A stretch of 64,000 bases of DNA from Planctomycetaceae bacterium. GTDB lineage: Bacteria > Planctomycetota > Planctomycetia > Gemmatales > Gemmataceae. The stretch's first letter is position 1; each line of letters begins with the position of its first letter. The DNA lies in assembly GCA_013823135.1 (NCBI GenBank), contig PNLP01000030.1, positions 1-64,000 of the forward strand, written 5' to 3'. Positions 1 through 7,809 of this stretch are shown here, in pieces. Below the pieces are notes generated by a model. It saw nothing but the letters and a program-made list of their open reading frames with translations. It had not been told where the DNA came from and did not search any database. The translations under genes and the position numbers were made by a program.

Positions 1-249
1 TGTTTCCACGTAAGTCTCCACAACCTGGCGAACTGGGTGCGATTGCATCACCCGAAAGTGCCGGGCCAACTCTCGGAATGTGGCAGCGCGGGCACGGGTT
101 GCGGCTGCTGTATCCCGTTCCTGAAGCGGCTTTTCAACCAACACGACAGTTCTGGTGGGCCGACTTGGGCTTCCCAAAATGAGGCGATGGTCCTTCCTCC
201 ACCTGCCATTGCTTCGTCTTGAAACCTCCTCACTCAGGTTTCTGAACAG
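1..249 (-). CDS. Possible 5' part of an unrecognised protein, cut by the window edge
   Basis: On the minus strand one frame is open from a TGA at 252-250 down to base 1. It reads about 80 residues, arginine-rich at first, then a helical-looking stretch (FRELARHFRVMQSHPVRQVV). I recognise no family. No ATG lies early in this frame, so a start would have to be CTG, TTG or GTG. The first third may be untranslated, or a short frameshift may separate it from a GTG at 233 in another frame. The reading looks more protein-like than the competing frames, but this is weak evidence. Confidence 0.3.
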   Translation of the reverse strand, partial: MFRNLSEEVSRRSNGRWRKDHRLILGSPSRPTRTVVLVEKPLQERDTAAATRARAATFRELARHFRVMQSHPVRQVVETYVET

Positions 250-323
250 TCACACGTTTTGTAATCTCGTAACACTGATCTTGCGTGCTTGTCTGGTTCC
301 GTGATCGCGGTAGCTTGACGGCA

Positions 324-3300
324 ATGCACCGCGAAGTCTCGCACACCGACGATCCGTTCCGCACCGAGTCCCCGCTCGGGCTTTATCTTCTCACTGCCAT
401 CGTCGGCGGGTTGCTCGCCGTCGATCTCTGGCTGCAACTCGCCGACTGGCTCGGCGGTCGCGGCATCAGCACGTACACCTGGAACCCGAAGCCGTTCGGG
501 CTGCGTTACGCACTCGTTGCAGCCGTCATCGGGGGTGCTCGCGTTCTGTACGGCTCGCTCGAAGCGCTCTTCGAGGGGCGAGTCGGTGCCGATCTCGCGC
601 TCGCCATCGCGTGCCTTGCGGCCATCCTCATCGACGAACCACTCGTCGCGGCCGAGGTCGTGTTCATCGGGCTCATCGGCGAATGCCTCGAAGCGTACAC
701 CTTCTCCCGCACGCAGAACGCGCTCGGCAAACTCGCGGAACTGTTCCCGATCCGCTGCTGGGTGCTGCGCGATGGTGTCGAGGTTCGCACCTTCACCGCG
801 GACCTGCTCGTCGGCGACAAGGTTGTGGTGAAGGTTGGCGGTCGCATTCCCGTCGATGGCGTGGTAGTTGATGGCCGCTGTGCGATCGACACGAGCGCGA
901 TCACCGGCGAAAGCCTTCCCGCGGAGAAGGCACCCGGCGACGAGGTGCTCGCGGGTTGCATTGTGCTGAACGGTTCGCTGACGGTCGAAGCCCGCAAGGT
1001 GGCGAAGGAAACGGTCGCGGGGCGAGTAATCTCGCTGACGGCGCAAGCACTCAAGGACAAGGCTCCGCTTCAGCGGCACGCGGATCGCCTGGCGAAGTAC
1101 TTCCTCCCGGCCGTACTGGGTCTTGCACTGCTCACGTTCCTCGCGAATGTCTACTTCCAGACAAACATCGCCCCGGCTCCGGGGCAGGCGAAGCCAACGC
1201 TGAAGGTGGCCGCGAAGCTCGCGACGTTCCCGGCGCTGGCGGTGCTGGTCGTGGCGTGCCCGTGTGCGCTGATCCTGGCGACGCCTGCCGCGATCATCGC
1301 TGCGCTCGGGCGGCTCGCGGGAACGGGGGTGCTCATCAAGGGCGGATCGGCACTGGAACGACTCGCGGGGGTCACCGCGTTCGCGTTCGACAAAACCGGC
1401 ACGCTCACGGAAGGGAAGCTCGAACTCGGGGACGTGCTGCCGCTCGGGGACGCGACCGACGACGACGTGCTTGCGCTCGCCGCCGCGGCTGAGCAGGGAA
1501 GCGAACACCCGCTGGCCCGCGTGATTCTCACCGCGGCGAGTGACAGGGGATTGTCACTCGCTAGTGCCACCGACTTTCGCGCACACCCCGGTGCTGGCGT
1601 AACGGTGACGCTCGGCGGTCGCGTTGTCGTGGTCGGTACGCGGCGATTGCTGGAAGAACAGAGAATCGCCACCAGTCCCGAGGCAATCGCAGCACTGGAG
1701 AAACTCGATACGGCCGGGCAAACGGCACTTTTTGTCGCGGCGGATGGCGTGGTTCTCGGACTTATCGGCGCTCGGGACAAAGTTCGCCCGGAAGCCGCGG
1801 AAGTGCTCGCGGAACTGCGGGCACTCGGCATGGCACCCGTGGCATTACTCACCGGCGACCGCGCTGCCGTGGCGAAGGTCGTGGCCGAACAGGTGCCCGT
1901 GACGGAGGTTCACGCGGAACTGCTGCCGGCTGGTAAATCAGACTGGATTGGGCGAGCGGGGGACGTCAGTCCCCCGAGTGACACTGCTATCACGCCCGAT
2001 TCAACTCGGGGGGCTGACGCCCCCCGCTCTCCAAGACAAATCGCCTTTGTTGGCGACGGCATCAACGACGCACCGGCGCTGGCTCGTGCCACTGTTGGCA
2101 TCGCGGTCGGGTCGGGCACCGACATTGCGGCCGAGGCGGGCGACATCGTGCTGATGGGCGAACCGCTCCGACCGCTGCCGTTGCTCGTGCGCCTGTCTCG
2201 CGAAACCGTGCGGATCATCCATCAAAACATCATCGTGTTCGGGTTCGGCGTCAACATTGTCGGCGTCATCCTCACCGGCTGGCTGTGGCCGTTCCTGGGA
2301 TCATCCGACGAGTGGAACAAGAAGGCTCCGCTGGCCGGTGTCCTGTATCACCAACTCGGCTCGCTGTTGGTGCTGCTGAACTCGATGCGATTGCTCGCAT
2401 TCGAACGCACGGAACCTACCAGCACCGTTACGAAAGTTCGCGACCGCGCCAAACGATTCGACAACTGGCTCGGCCGCTTCTCGGTGGATGAGGCGCTGCA
2501 CGGGTTGCTGCATCGCTGGAAAGCGATTTCGCTCGGGCTTGCGGCGCTGGGGTTGTTCGGCTGGCTCTCGACGAGCTTTGTTCAGGTAGAGAACGGCGAA
2601 GTCGGCATCGTGCAGCAGTTCGGCCGACCGGTTGCCGATCTCCCACCGGGGTTGCACGTTCGCTGGCCGTGGCCCATCGAGTCAGTCACGCGACTTCGCC
2701 CGGACGAAGTGCGCATGGTCGAGGTCGGGTTCCGCACGCTGTCCGAGGAACAATCGAAACGCATCGGGCGACCTGCTGGCGCGACTGGCAACACGTGGGC
2801 GAGCGGGCACGGCGACGAGATTGCTCGTCTCACGGATGAAGCCGTGATGATTACCGGCGACGACGATCTCGTCGAGGTGCTGGCAACAGTGCGGTATCAC
2901 GTTGTGGATGCGCGACAGTTCCTGTTCGGTGTGCGGGATGCGGATGCACTCGTGCGGGCGTCGGCGGAATCGGTGCTTCGCGAAGTTGTTGCGGGCCGAC
3001 GATTCTCGGATGTGCTCACCACCCGCCGGGCCGACGTGGAAACGGAATCGCTCGGACGGTTGCGGCGGCGGCTCGAACAGGTTGTGCCGGGTGGGGTGGG
3101 TGTCTCCATCGACGGGTTCACGCTGCACGACGTTCACCCACCGCCGGGCGTGGTCGAGTCGTACCACAAGGTCGCCAAGGCGATTCAGGAACGCGACCGC
3201 ACGATCAACGAGGCCGAGGCCGACGCGATACGAACCCGCCGTCGGGCCGAGGAGAGCGCCAACCGCGTGCTGAAGACTGCCGAGGCGATGGCGTACGCCA

Positions 3301-3665
3301 AGGAAGAAGCCGCGAAGGCCGACCGCGACGCGTTCCTGGCGTGGCACACGGTCCGCAGCAAGCTCGCACCCGACGAGGAAGCGGCGCTCGTTGCCGAGCA
3401 AGCCCGCCGCGTGAAGGCCGGTGAAGATGCCGCCGTGGTGGAGAAGGATCTGACGGCACGGCGTGCGAAGACCCTGGCCGAGCGGCGATTCCTGATCGAG
3501 AACCACCTGGCGGTGCAGGCCGTCGTTGATGTGTTGCGGATGCGCGACAAGGTGCTGATCGACATGCCCGACATACCCGTTCGCCGAAACATCTTCCTCG
3601 TGGACCCCGCGTTGATGGGGATTCCCTCGTTGGTTGCGCCGCGGGTGGGGGAGAAGGAACCTTAG
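324..3665 (+). CDS. P1B-type metal-transporting ATPase fused to an HflK-like SPFH/band-7 domain
   Basis: About 1113 residues from the ATG at 324; a GTG/TTG-type start at 285 is also possible. The first two thirds are a complete P1B ATPase without an N-terminal heavy-metal domain. It has three N-terminal membrane segments, an actuator TGES motif, CPC in the ion-path helix (C312, C314), the phosphorylation motif DKTGT (D356), the SEHP motif typical of heavy-metal pumps, and GDGINDAPAL. The last helices carry HQLGS where zinc pumps have DxG, so the metal is uncertain. From about residue 740 a further membrane anchor leads into an SPFH domain (VENGEVGIVQQFG), followed by a long charged coiled-coil, as in the protease modulator HflK. 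A palindromic repeat adds about 28 residues (543-570) just before GDGIND. Pump and SPFH scaffold as one polypeptide is unusual. The fusion is directly visible in one uninterrupted frame. Confidence 0.88.
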   Translation: MHREVSHTDDPFRTESPLGLYLLTAIVGGLLAVDLWLQLADWLGGRGISTYTWNPKPFGLRYALVAAVIGGARVLYGSLEALFEGRVGADLALAIACLAAILIDEPLVAAEVVFIGLIGECLEAYTFSRTQNALGKLAELFPIRCWVLRDGVEVRTFTADLLVGDKVVVKVGGRIPVDGVVVDGRCAIDTSAITGESLPAEKAPGDEVLAGCIVLNGSLTVEARKVAKETVAGRVISLTAQALKDKAPLQRHADRLAKYFLPAVLGLALLTFLANVYFQTNIAPAPGQAKPTLKVAAKLATFPALAVLVVACPCALILATPAAIIAALGRLAGTGVLIKGGSALERLAGVTAFAFDKTGTLTEGKLELGDVLPLGDATDDDVLALAAAAEQGSEHPLARVILTAASDRGLSLASATDFRAHPGAGVTVTLGGRVVVVGTRRLLEEQRIATSPEAIAALEKLDTAGQTALFVAADGVVLGLIGARDKVRPEAAEVLAELRALGMAPVALLTGDRAAVAKVVAEQVPVTEVHAELLPAGKSDWIGRAGDVSPPSDTAITPDSTRGADAPRSPRQIAFVGDGINDAPALARATVGIAVGSGTDIAAEAGDIVLMGEPLRPLPLLVRLSRETVRIIHQNIIVFGFGVNIVGVILTGWLWPFLGSSDEWNKKAPLAGVLYHQLGSLLVLLNSMRLLAFERTEPTSTVTKVRDRAKRFDNWLGRFSVDEALHGLLHRWKAISLGLAALGLFGWLSTSFVQVENGEVGIVQQFGRPVADLPPGLHVRWPWPIESVTRLRPDEVRMVEVGFRTLSEEQSKRIGRPAGATGNTWASGHGDEIARLTDEAVMITGDDDLVEVLATVRYHVVDARQFLFGVRDADALVRASAESVLREVVAGRRFSDVLTTRRADVETESLGRLRRRLEQVVPGGVGVSIDGFTLHDVHPPPGVVESYHKVAKAIQERDRTINEAEADAIRTRRRAEESANRVLKTAEAMAYAKEEAAKADRDAFLAWHTVRSKLAPDEEAALVAEQARRVKAGEDAAVVEKDLTARRAKTLAERRFLIENHLAVQAVVDVLRMRDKVLIDMPDIPVRRNIFLVDPALMGIPSLVAPRVGEKEP
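1951..2033. repeat. Palindromic element inserted in frame in the ATPase-SPFH gene
   Basis: Arms GGGCGAGCGGGGGACGTCAG and, inverted downstream, CTGACGCCCCCCGCTC enclose inner arms CCCCCGAGT and ACTCGGGGG. The element is translated as about 28 residues between the LPAGK and VGDGIND motifs of the P domain. It shares its ends with copies at 16307, 43657, 53635 and 60335. Confidence 0.85.
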
Positions 3666-3797
3666 CAGGAGTCAGGAATCAGGAGTCGGGATTCAGGGAA
3701 CACAGAAGTGTCAACCGAGCGGAGGAATATCCGAATCCTGAATCCCGTTGTGTATATCGCCTTCCTGAATCCTGACTCCCGAATCCCGACTCCTGGC
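3665..3797. repeat. GGAGTC/GGATTC palindromic repeat cluster
   Basis: Repeated units of AGGAGTCAGGAATCAGGAGT type on the left are mirrored by CCTGAATCCTGACTCCCGAA on the right. The element lies between the convergent ATPase-SPFH and methyltransferase genes and supplies the C-terminal tail of the latter. Related short copies occur at 41096-41121 and 61411-61437. Confidence 0.8.
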
Positions 3798-4544
3798 CTG
3801 TGATGCGATCCACAACAGTTGTCGAGCCAATCCGTGCAGCATCCGCACTTCCGCCGGGTTGGGCATCGACCGGCCAATCAGTTGCCGCATCGCGTGCATC
3901 AGCGTGTCCTGCCGTGTGCCGAACAAGAACCCCACCGCCTGCAACCCTTCCCGCAAGTGCTCGTACATCCGCTCCTGGTCGGCATGCGGTGCCACGGTCG
4001 GGCCGGGTGCTGCCGAGTTGCGTTGCTCGTTGACCCGCTCCGACCACGTTTGCCGCAATTCGTAGCAGCACACTGCCACGGCCTGCGCGAGATTCAGCGA
4101 CGAGAACTCCGGATCGACGGGAATGTGAATCATGCCGTGGCAGCGGCCGATTTCCTCGTTCGACAGGCCGTGCGGTTCCGGGCCGAACACGAGCGCGACC
4201 GGTCCGCGATCGATGGCCCCCAGAAGGTGCGGCATCATCTCAGTTGGCGTGCCGATCATGCCGCGACGCACGACCCCGGCCGTGAGCGCGGATGTGGCCA
4301 GCGTGAAAACGCAATCGGCGAGCGCCTCGCCCAGATCGGGCACGACGCGGGCGGAATCGAGTACCGGCAAGCCGTGGGTGGCCAGGCGACGAGCTTCGAC
4401 GTCCGTCACGCGGGCATACGGCGCGACCAGCACGAGATCGGTGAGGCCGAAGTTCCGCATGACGCGGGCAGTCGAGCCGAGGTTCCCGGCATAGTGAGGG
4501 CGTACGAGGACGACCCGGCAGCGTGAAAGAGTGGTGTCCGACAT
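3711..4544 (-). CDS. SpoU/TrmJ-type RNA 2'-O-methyltransferase
   Basis: 277 residues. The family's SAM-binding knot motifs are all present: an N-terminal RPHYAGNLGSTARVMRNFG segment, LVFGPEPHGLSNEEI in the middle, and a final SSLNLAQAVAVCCYEL. This is the TrmJ branch, which methylates the ribose of nucleotide 32 of tRNA in known members. The exact substrate here is inferred. An extension after the knot contains the helical region usual for TrmJ. The last roughly 29 residues (from SRDSGVRIQEG) are translated from the palindromic repeat at 3665-3797, so the native C-terminus was probably shorter. It converges with the upstream ATPase gene. Confidence 0.88.
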   Translation of the reverse strand: MSDTTLSRCRVVLVRPHYAGNLGSTARVMRNFGLTDLVLVAPYARVTDVEARRLATHGLPVLDSARVVPDLGEALADCVFTLATSALTAGVVRRGMIGTPTEMMPHLLGAIDRGPVALVFGPEPHGLSNEEIGRCHGMIHIPVDPEFSSLNLAQAVAVCCYELRQTWSERVNEQRNSAAPGPTVAPHADQERMYEHLREGLQAVGFLFGTRQDTLMHAMRQLIGRSMPNPAEVRMLHGLARQLLWIASQARSRDSGVRIQEGDIHNGIQDSDIPPLG

Positions 4545-4559
4545 GTCATCATCATATCG

Positions 4560-4614
4560 TTTAGCGTTTTCGCCGCTCGCGAGGCCGCAAGCGGCGAAAG
4601 CCCGAACCTAAACG
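4560..4614. repeat. TTTAGC...CTAAA-ended palindrome
   Basis: Imperfect inverted repeat with TTTAGCG and CTAAAC ends and an inner stem CGCCGCTCGC/GCAAGCGGCG. It sits in the 72-base gap between two minus-strand genes. Full or half copies with the same ends lie at 13609, 17172, 39204, 44941, 48232, 51062 and 56193. Confidence 0.7.
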
Positions 4615-4616
4615 AA

Positions 4617-5333
4617 TCATTCCTTGCCGAGGATGCCGTCGAGCACCCAGCACCCGCGGAAGTGAGGTGCCTTCGTGTCGCGGCAGTGTTTCAGCACGGC
4701 TTCGTTGGTGCAGCCGGCTTTCTGGAGGAGGTCGGCAAGGGCGGGCATTTCGGAGAAGTCGCGGCTGTCGTACATCTTCGTCGCCAGCGCCATCACCTCG
4801 TTTGTGCGCCACGCCGGATCGAACGCCACGGGGCTAAACGGGTTCCCGAAGGCATCCCACACAACCGCCCGCAGGGTCGGCAGCATTTCCGGCGACACGA
4901 CTGGTTCCGCCAACATCCCGGCTTCCGGGCCAGGTTGGGCCGAGGCTTCACCGATGCGGGTACCCACAGCCGACACCGGAAGTGGAGTCGTTCCGGCGAA
5001 GGCAACGGCCCAGGCCACCTGATGCTGAACCATCGGGTTGGCACCCTTGCGTTCCCCACTTTCGGACCAGCGGACGTACTCTTCGTAAGCCTGCACGGCG
5101 ACGATCCGAGCGTGCGAGCGGGCTTTTTCCAGTTCTGCCGCGTTCACGACGCCGTCGGCGTATCGTTCGATCGAATCCACAGATGCGAGCAACTCGGGGT
5201 GGTCCAGAATACTCCCCGCTGCGCGGCAGAACCCCGCAGCCAGCAGCCGGAGCTTTCGGGCCGAGGCACGGGGTTCAACGTGTTGAACGTGCTGCACGAA
5301 GTTGGGTTCAGACAACCACTCGGCTTCTGTCAT
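4617..5333 (-). CDS. Planctomycete MTEAEW-family protein, function unknown
   Basis: 238 residues starting MTEAEWLSEPN. No enzyme motif is visible. The hallmarks are a short acidic/aromatic start, an RKLRLLAAGFCRA helix, then FGNPFSPVAFDPAWRT, MYDSRDFSEMPALADLLQKA, and the ending HFRGCWVLDGILGKE. The protein at 56406-57083 is a clear paralogue with the same ordered segments, so this is a genuine family. From general knowledge such proteins are numerous in Gemmata-type genomes. No signal peptide or membrane helix. Function unknown. Confidence 0.8.
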   Translation of the reverse strand: MTEAEWLSEPNFVQHVQHVEPRASARKLRLLAAGFCRAAGSILDHPELLASVDSIERYADGVVNAAELEKARSHARIVAVQAYEEYVRWSESGERKGANPMVQHQVAWAVAFAGTTPLPVSAVGTRIGEASAQPGPEAGMLAEPVVSPEMLPTLRAVVWDAFGNPFSPVAFDPAWRTNEVMALATKMYDSRDFSEMPALADLLQKAGCTNEAVLKHCRDTKAPHFRGCWVLDGILGKE

Positions 5334-5464
5334 ATGGCACGATCAGGCTTGTACTCGGGAAAGACTTTGACACCAGTATAGCATAAGGAGCGATAGTAAG
5401 AAGGGGGCGGGGAAGGGCAACGGGAATCGGATTGATGCGCAATTCATCCGAGGCCGAACGCCCG

Positions 5465-5530
5465 CCGTCCGAGCCCGAGCGCCAAGCGAGGGATTACGTA
5501 ATCCCTCGCTTGGCGCTCGGGCTCGGACGG
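5465..5530. repeat. Perfect 66-base palindrome abutting the histidine-kinase stop codon
   Basis: Thirty-three bases starting CCGTCCGAGCCCGAGCGCCA are followed, with no loop, by their exact reverse complement, centred on TTACGTAA. It begins one base beyond the stop codon of the histidine kinase and could act as a terminator or as a protein/structure site. The absence of any mismatch suggests recent origin or strong maintenance. Confidence 0.9.
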
Positions 5531-7714
5531 TCACGCTGCGGGTGCCGGTTCACCCTGGAGGGCCGTCTGGACCGCGGCCAGGAGTTCGTGAGCACGGTAC
5601 GGTTTCCCGAGCAACCCAACCGAGCCATCGAGTTCGGCAATGTCTTCGGACGAGTAACCCGTCGAGAAGAGCACCTTCACCCCTGGGTCAATCTCCACCA
5701 TGCGGCGGAACGCATCGCGGCCCGACATTCGCGGCATCGTCACGTCCAGGATAACAAGGGCCACTCTGGCATGTTCGCGCTCGAAAACCTCCACCGCCTC
5801 CGCTCCGTCCTCGGCTGTCAGGATGTTGAACCCGGCCCGTTCGAGCACAATCCGGCCGATGTCTCGGATCATCGACTCGTCGTCCACCAGCAGAATGGTT
5901 GTGCGTTCGCCGTTGGCGAGCGGCGTCACGGGTTCTGACAACGGGAGTGAAGGCGACGGGTTGGGAACCGCGTCCGGGAGGGAGACGGTGGGCCAGGATC
6001 GTTGGATCGCCCGCCGCCCCGCTTCGATTTCCGCCGGCGGGAAGAACAGATGGAGAGTGGTTCCCACGCCCACTGTGGATGTGAACGCCACCCAGCCACG
6101 GTGCTGCTTCATGATCCCATGCACCATCGGCAGTCCCAACCCCGTTCCCTTGCCGATCTCCTTGGTGGTAAAGAATGGCTCGAACATCCGGGCTTTCACC
6201 TCGTCCGTCATCCCGCTGCCAGTGTCCGAAACGCTGAGTCGCACGAACCGGCCAGGTCGAGCCTCGTCGGGTTGTGTCGCAGCCTCGTCCTCGGTCACAT
6301 CAACCGTCGCGGCACTGAGCGTCAGCCTGCCCCCAGCAGGCATTGCGTCGCGGGCGTTCAGGCACAGGTTCAGCAGCACCTGCGACAGCAATGCCGGGTC
6401 GGCCTGGAACGGAACGCAGTCCGGCTCCACATCGACGACCATCTCGATTCGCGGGTCGAGCGTGTGCCGCAACAGGCTGACGGCTTCCTTGAACGCGTCC
6501 GCAGGCTGAACGGGAATGGACACGAGTTGATTCCGACGAGCATAGCCAAGGAGTTTGCCAGTCAGTTCCGCGGCGCGAACAACAGCCTGTTCAGCGGCCG
6601 CAAGGTGCGGAGCGTTGGGGTGATCTTCGGGAAGGCGGACCAGCGCGAGGTTGCAGAGCACGGCCGTGAGTAGGTTGTTGAAGTCGTGAGCGACACCACC
6701 GGCCATTTGCCCAACCGCCTCCATCTTCTGAGCGTGTCGGAGTTGTTCTTCCAGTTTTCGCCGCTCGGTCACGTTCAGCGCAACTCCCAGGCCATACTCG
6801 AACCGGCCGCCAGTGCCACGGATCGCCGCGAACGAGAATTCGACCCAGACCACCTCGCCGTCGGGCCGAACGTATCGTTTCGCGTGACTGTAGCGGTCCA
6901 TCCTGCCTGCCAATACCTCGGCGGAGAAGCGGTTGTGCTCGGCCAAATCGTCGGGGTAGACGATGGCCTCGGGGGTGAGTTTCTGCAACTCCTCGGGGGT
7001 GCGGCCAACCATTGCGGCGAATGTCGGGTTGCACTCGACGTACCGCCCATCCGCGTTGGTGAGCGCGACACCCGCAGGGGCCGTCTCGAACACACCGCGG
7101 AACAGGGCCTCACTGCGTCGAACCGCGTCCACGGCCTTCTTTCGGTCCGTGATGTCACGCTGGATCATCACCCAGTGCGCCGCCTCTCCATTGGGATCGG
7201 GGACCGGGACAAGGCTGAGATCGACCCAGAACTCCGCACCGTCCTTGCGGTAGTTCCGTAACTCGATCTGAAGTGGCCGACCGGCGGCGAGCGTTTCGCG
7301 AATCGCGTCGAGTGTTTCGGGATCGGACCCCGGCCCGCGGAGAAAGTGGAGCGACCGGCCGATAACCTCGTCCCAGTTGTAGCCGGTCATGCGGCAGAAC
7401 GCATCGTTGACGTAGAGGACGGCACGCCCAGCCCCCGGACGAGGCTGCGCTTCCAGAATTACCACCGCGTCGTGCGCGTGAACGACGGCGGATTCGAGCA
7501 ACCGTAACCGGGCTGTCGATACGATGAGCGCGTCGGCTGGAGCCGAACTTCGTGGGATCGGCGAGACGACCGGAACCGGCCGCTGAAGCCAGAGAATCAC
7601 CAGCGCAACCGCAAGCAAGCCGCCCACAAACGCGAACGTAACTGTGGGGACCAATACTTGCAGCATCACGCCGAGGAACACGGCCGCGGCGGGGAATACG
7701 ACCCGGCTTAACAA
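5531..7714 (-). CDS. Membrane hybrid histidine kinase with two PAS domains and a receiver domain
   Basis: 727 residues. Two closely spaced N-terminal membrane helices (about 5-45) are followed by two PAS domains (about 75-190 and 200-320; NDAFCRMTGYNWDEVIGRS is typical of the first). The HisKA box has phospho-acceptor H343 in GGVAHDFNNLL. The HATPase domain shows NARDAMPAGG, SDTGSGM and GTGLGL. A C-terminal receiver (about 605-720) has phospho-acceptor D657 in LDVTMPRMSG. This is the NtrB/CckA-like class of hybrid sensors. No cognate response regulator is adjacent. The gene is divergent from the UbiD gene, with 95 bases between the two starts, so both promoters must lie in that gap. Input signal unknown. 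Confidence 0.92.
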   Translation of the reverse strand: MLSRVVFPAAAVFLGVMLQVLVPTVTFAFVGGLLAVALVILWLQRPVPVVSPIPRSSAPADALIVSTARLRLLESAVVHAHDAVVILEAQPRPGAGRAVLYVNDAFCRMTGYNWDEVIGRSLHFLRGPGSDPETLDAIRETLAAGRPLQIELRNYRKDGAEFWVDLSLVPVPDPNGEAAHWVMIQRDITDRKKAVDAVRRSEALFRGVFETAPAGVALTNADGRYVECNPTFAAMVGRTPEELQKLTPEAIVYPDDLAEHNRFSAEVLAGRMDRYSHAKRYVRPDGEVVWVEFSFAAIRGTGGRFEYGLGVALNVTERRKLEEQLRHAQKMEAVGQMAGGVAHDFNNLLTAVLCNLALVRLPEDHPNAPHLAAAEQAVVRAAELTGKLLGYARRNQLVSIPVQPADAFKEAVSLLRHTLDPRIEMVVDVEPDCVPFQADPALLSQVLLNLCLNARDAMPAGGRLTLSAATVDVTEDEAATQPDEARPGRFVRLSVSDTGSGMTDEVKARMFEPFFTTKEIGKGTGLGLPMVHGIMKQHRGWVAFTSTVGVGTTLHLFFPPAEIEAGRRAIQRSWPTVSLPDAVPNPSPSLPLSEPVTPLANGERTTILLVDDESMIRDIGRIVLERAGFNILTAEDGAEAVEVFEREHARVALVILDVTMPRMSGRDAFRRMVEIDPGVKVLFSTGYSSEDIAELDGSVGLLGKPYRAHELLAAVQTALQGEPAPAA

Positions 7715-7809
7715 GTGAGAGTTCAGGATTGGCCTACCGGAGAGGAAACTGAACGGGAATCCGTTCTCTCAATGTTACACACCCACCCACCGCTGCGGTG
7801 AAGAAAAGT

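Noticed and set aside
234-1508. Minus-strand open frame of over 400 codons opposite the ATPase
   Set aside because: Composition is the antisense of a real gene; all ATPase motifs are on the plus strand.
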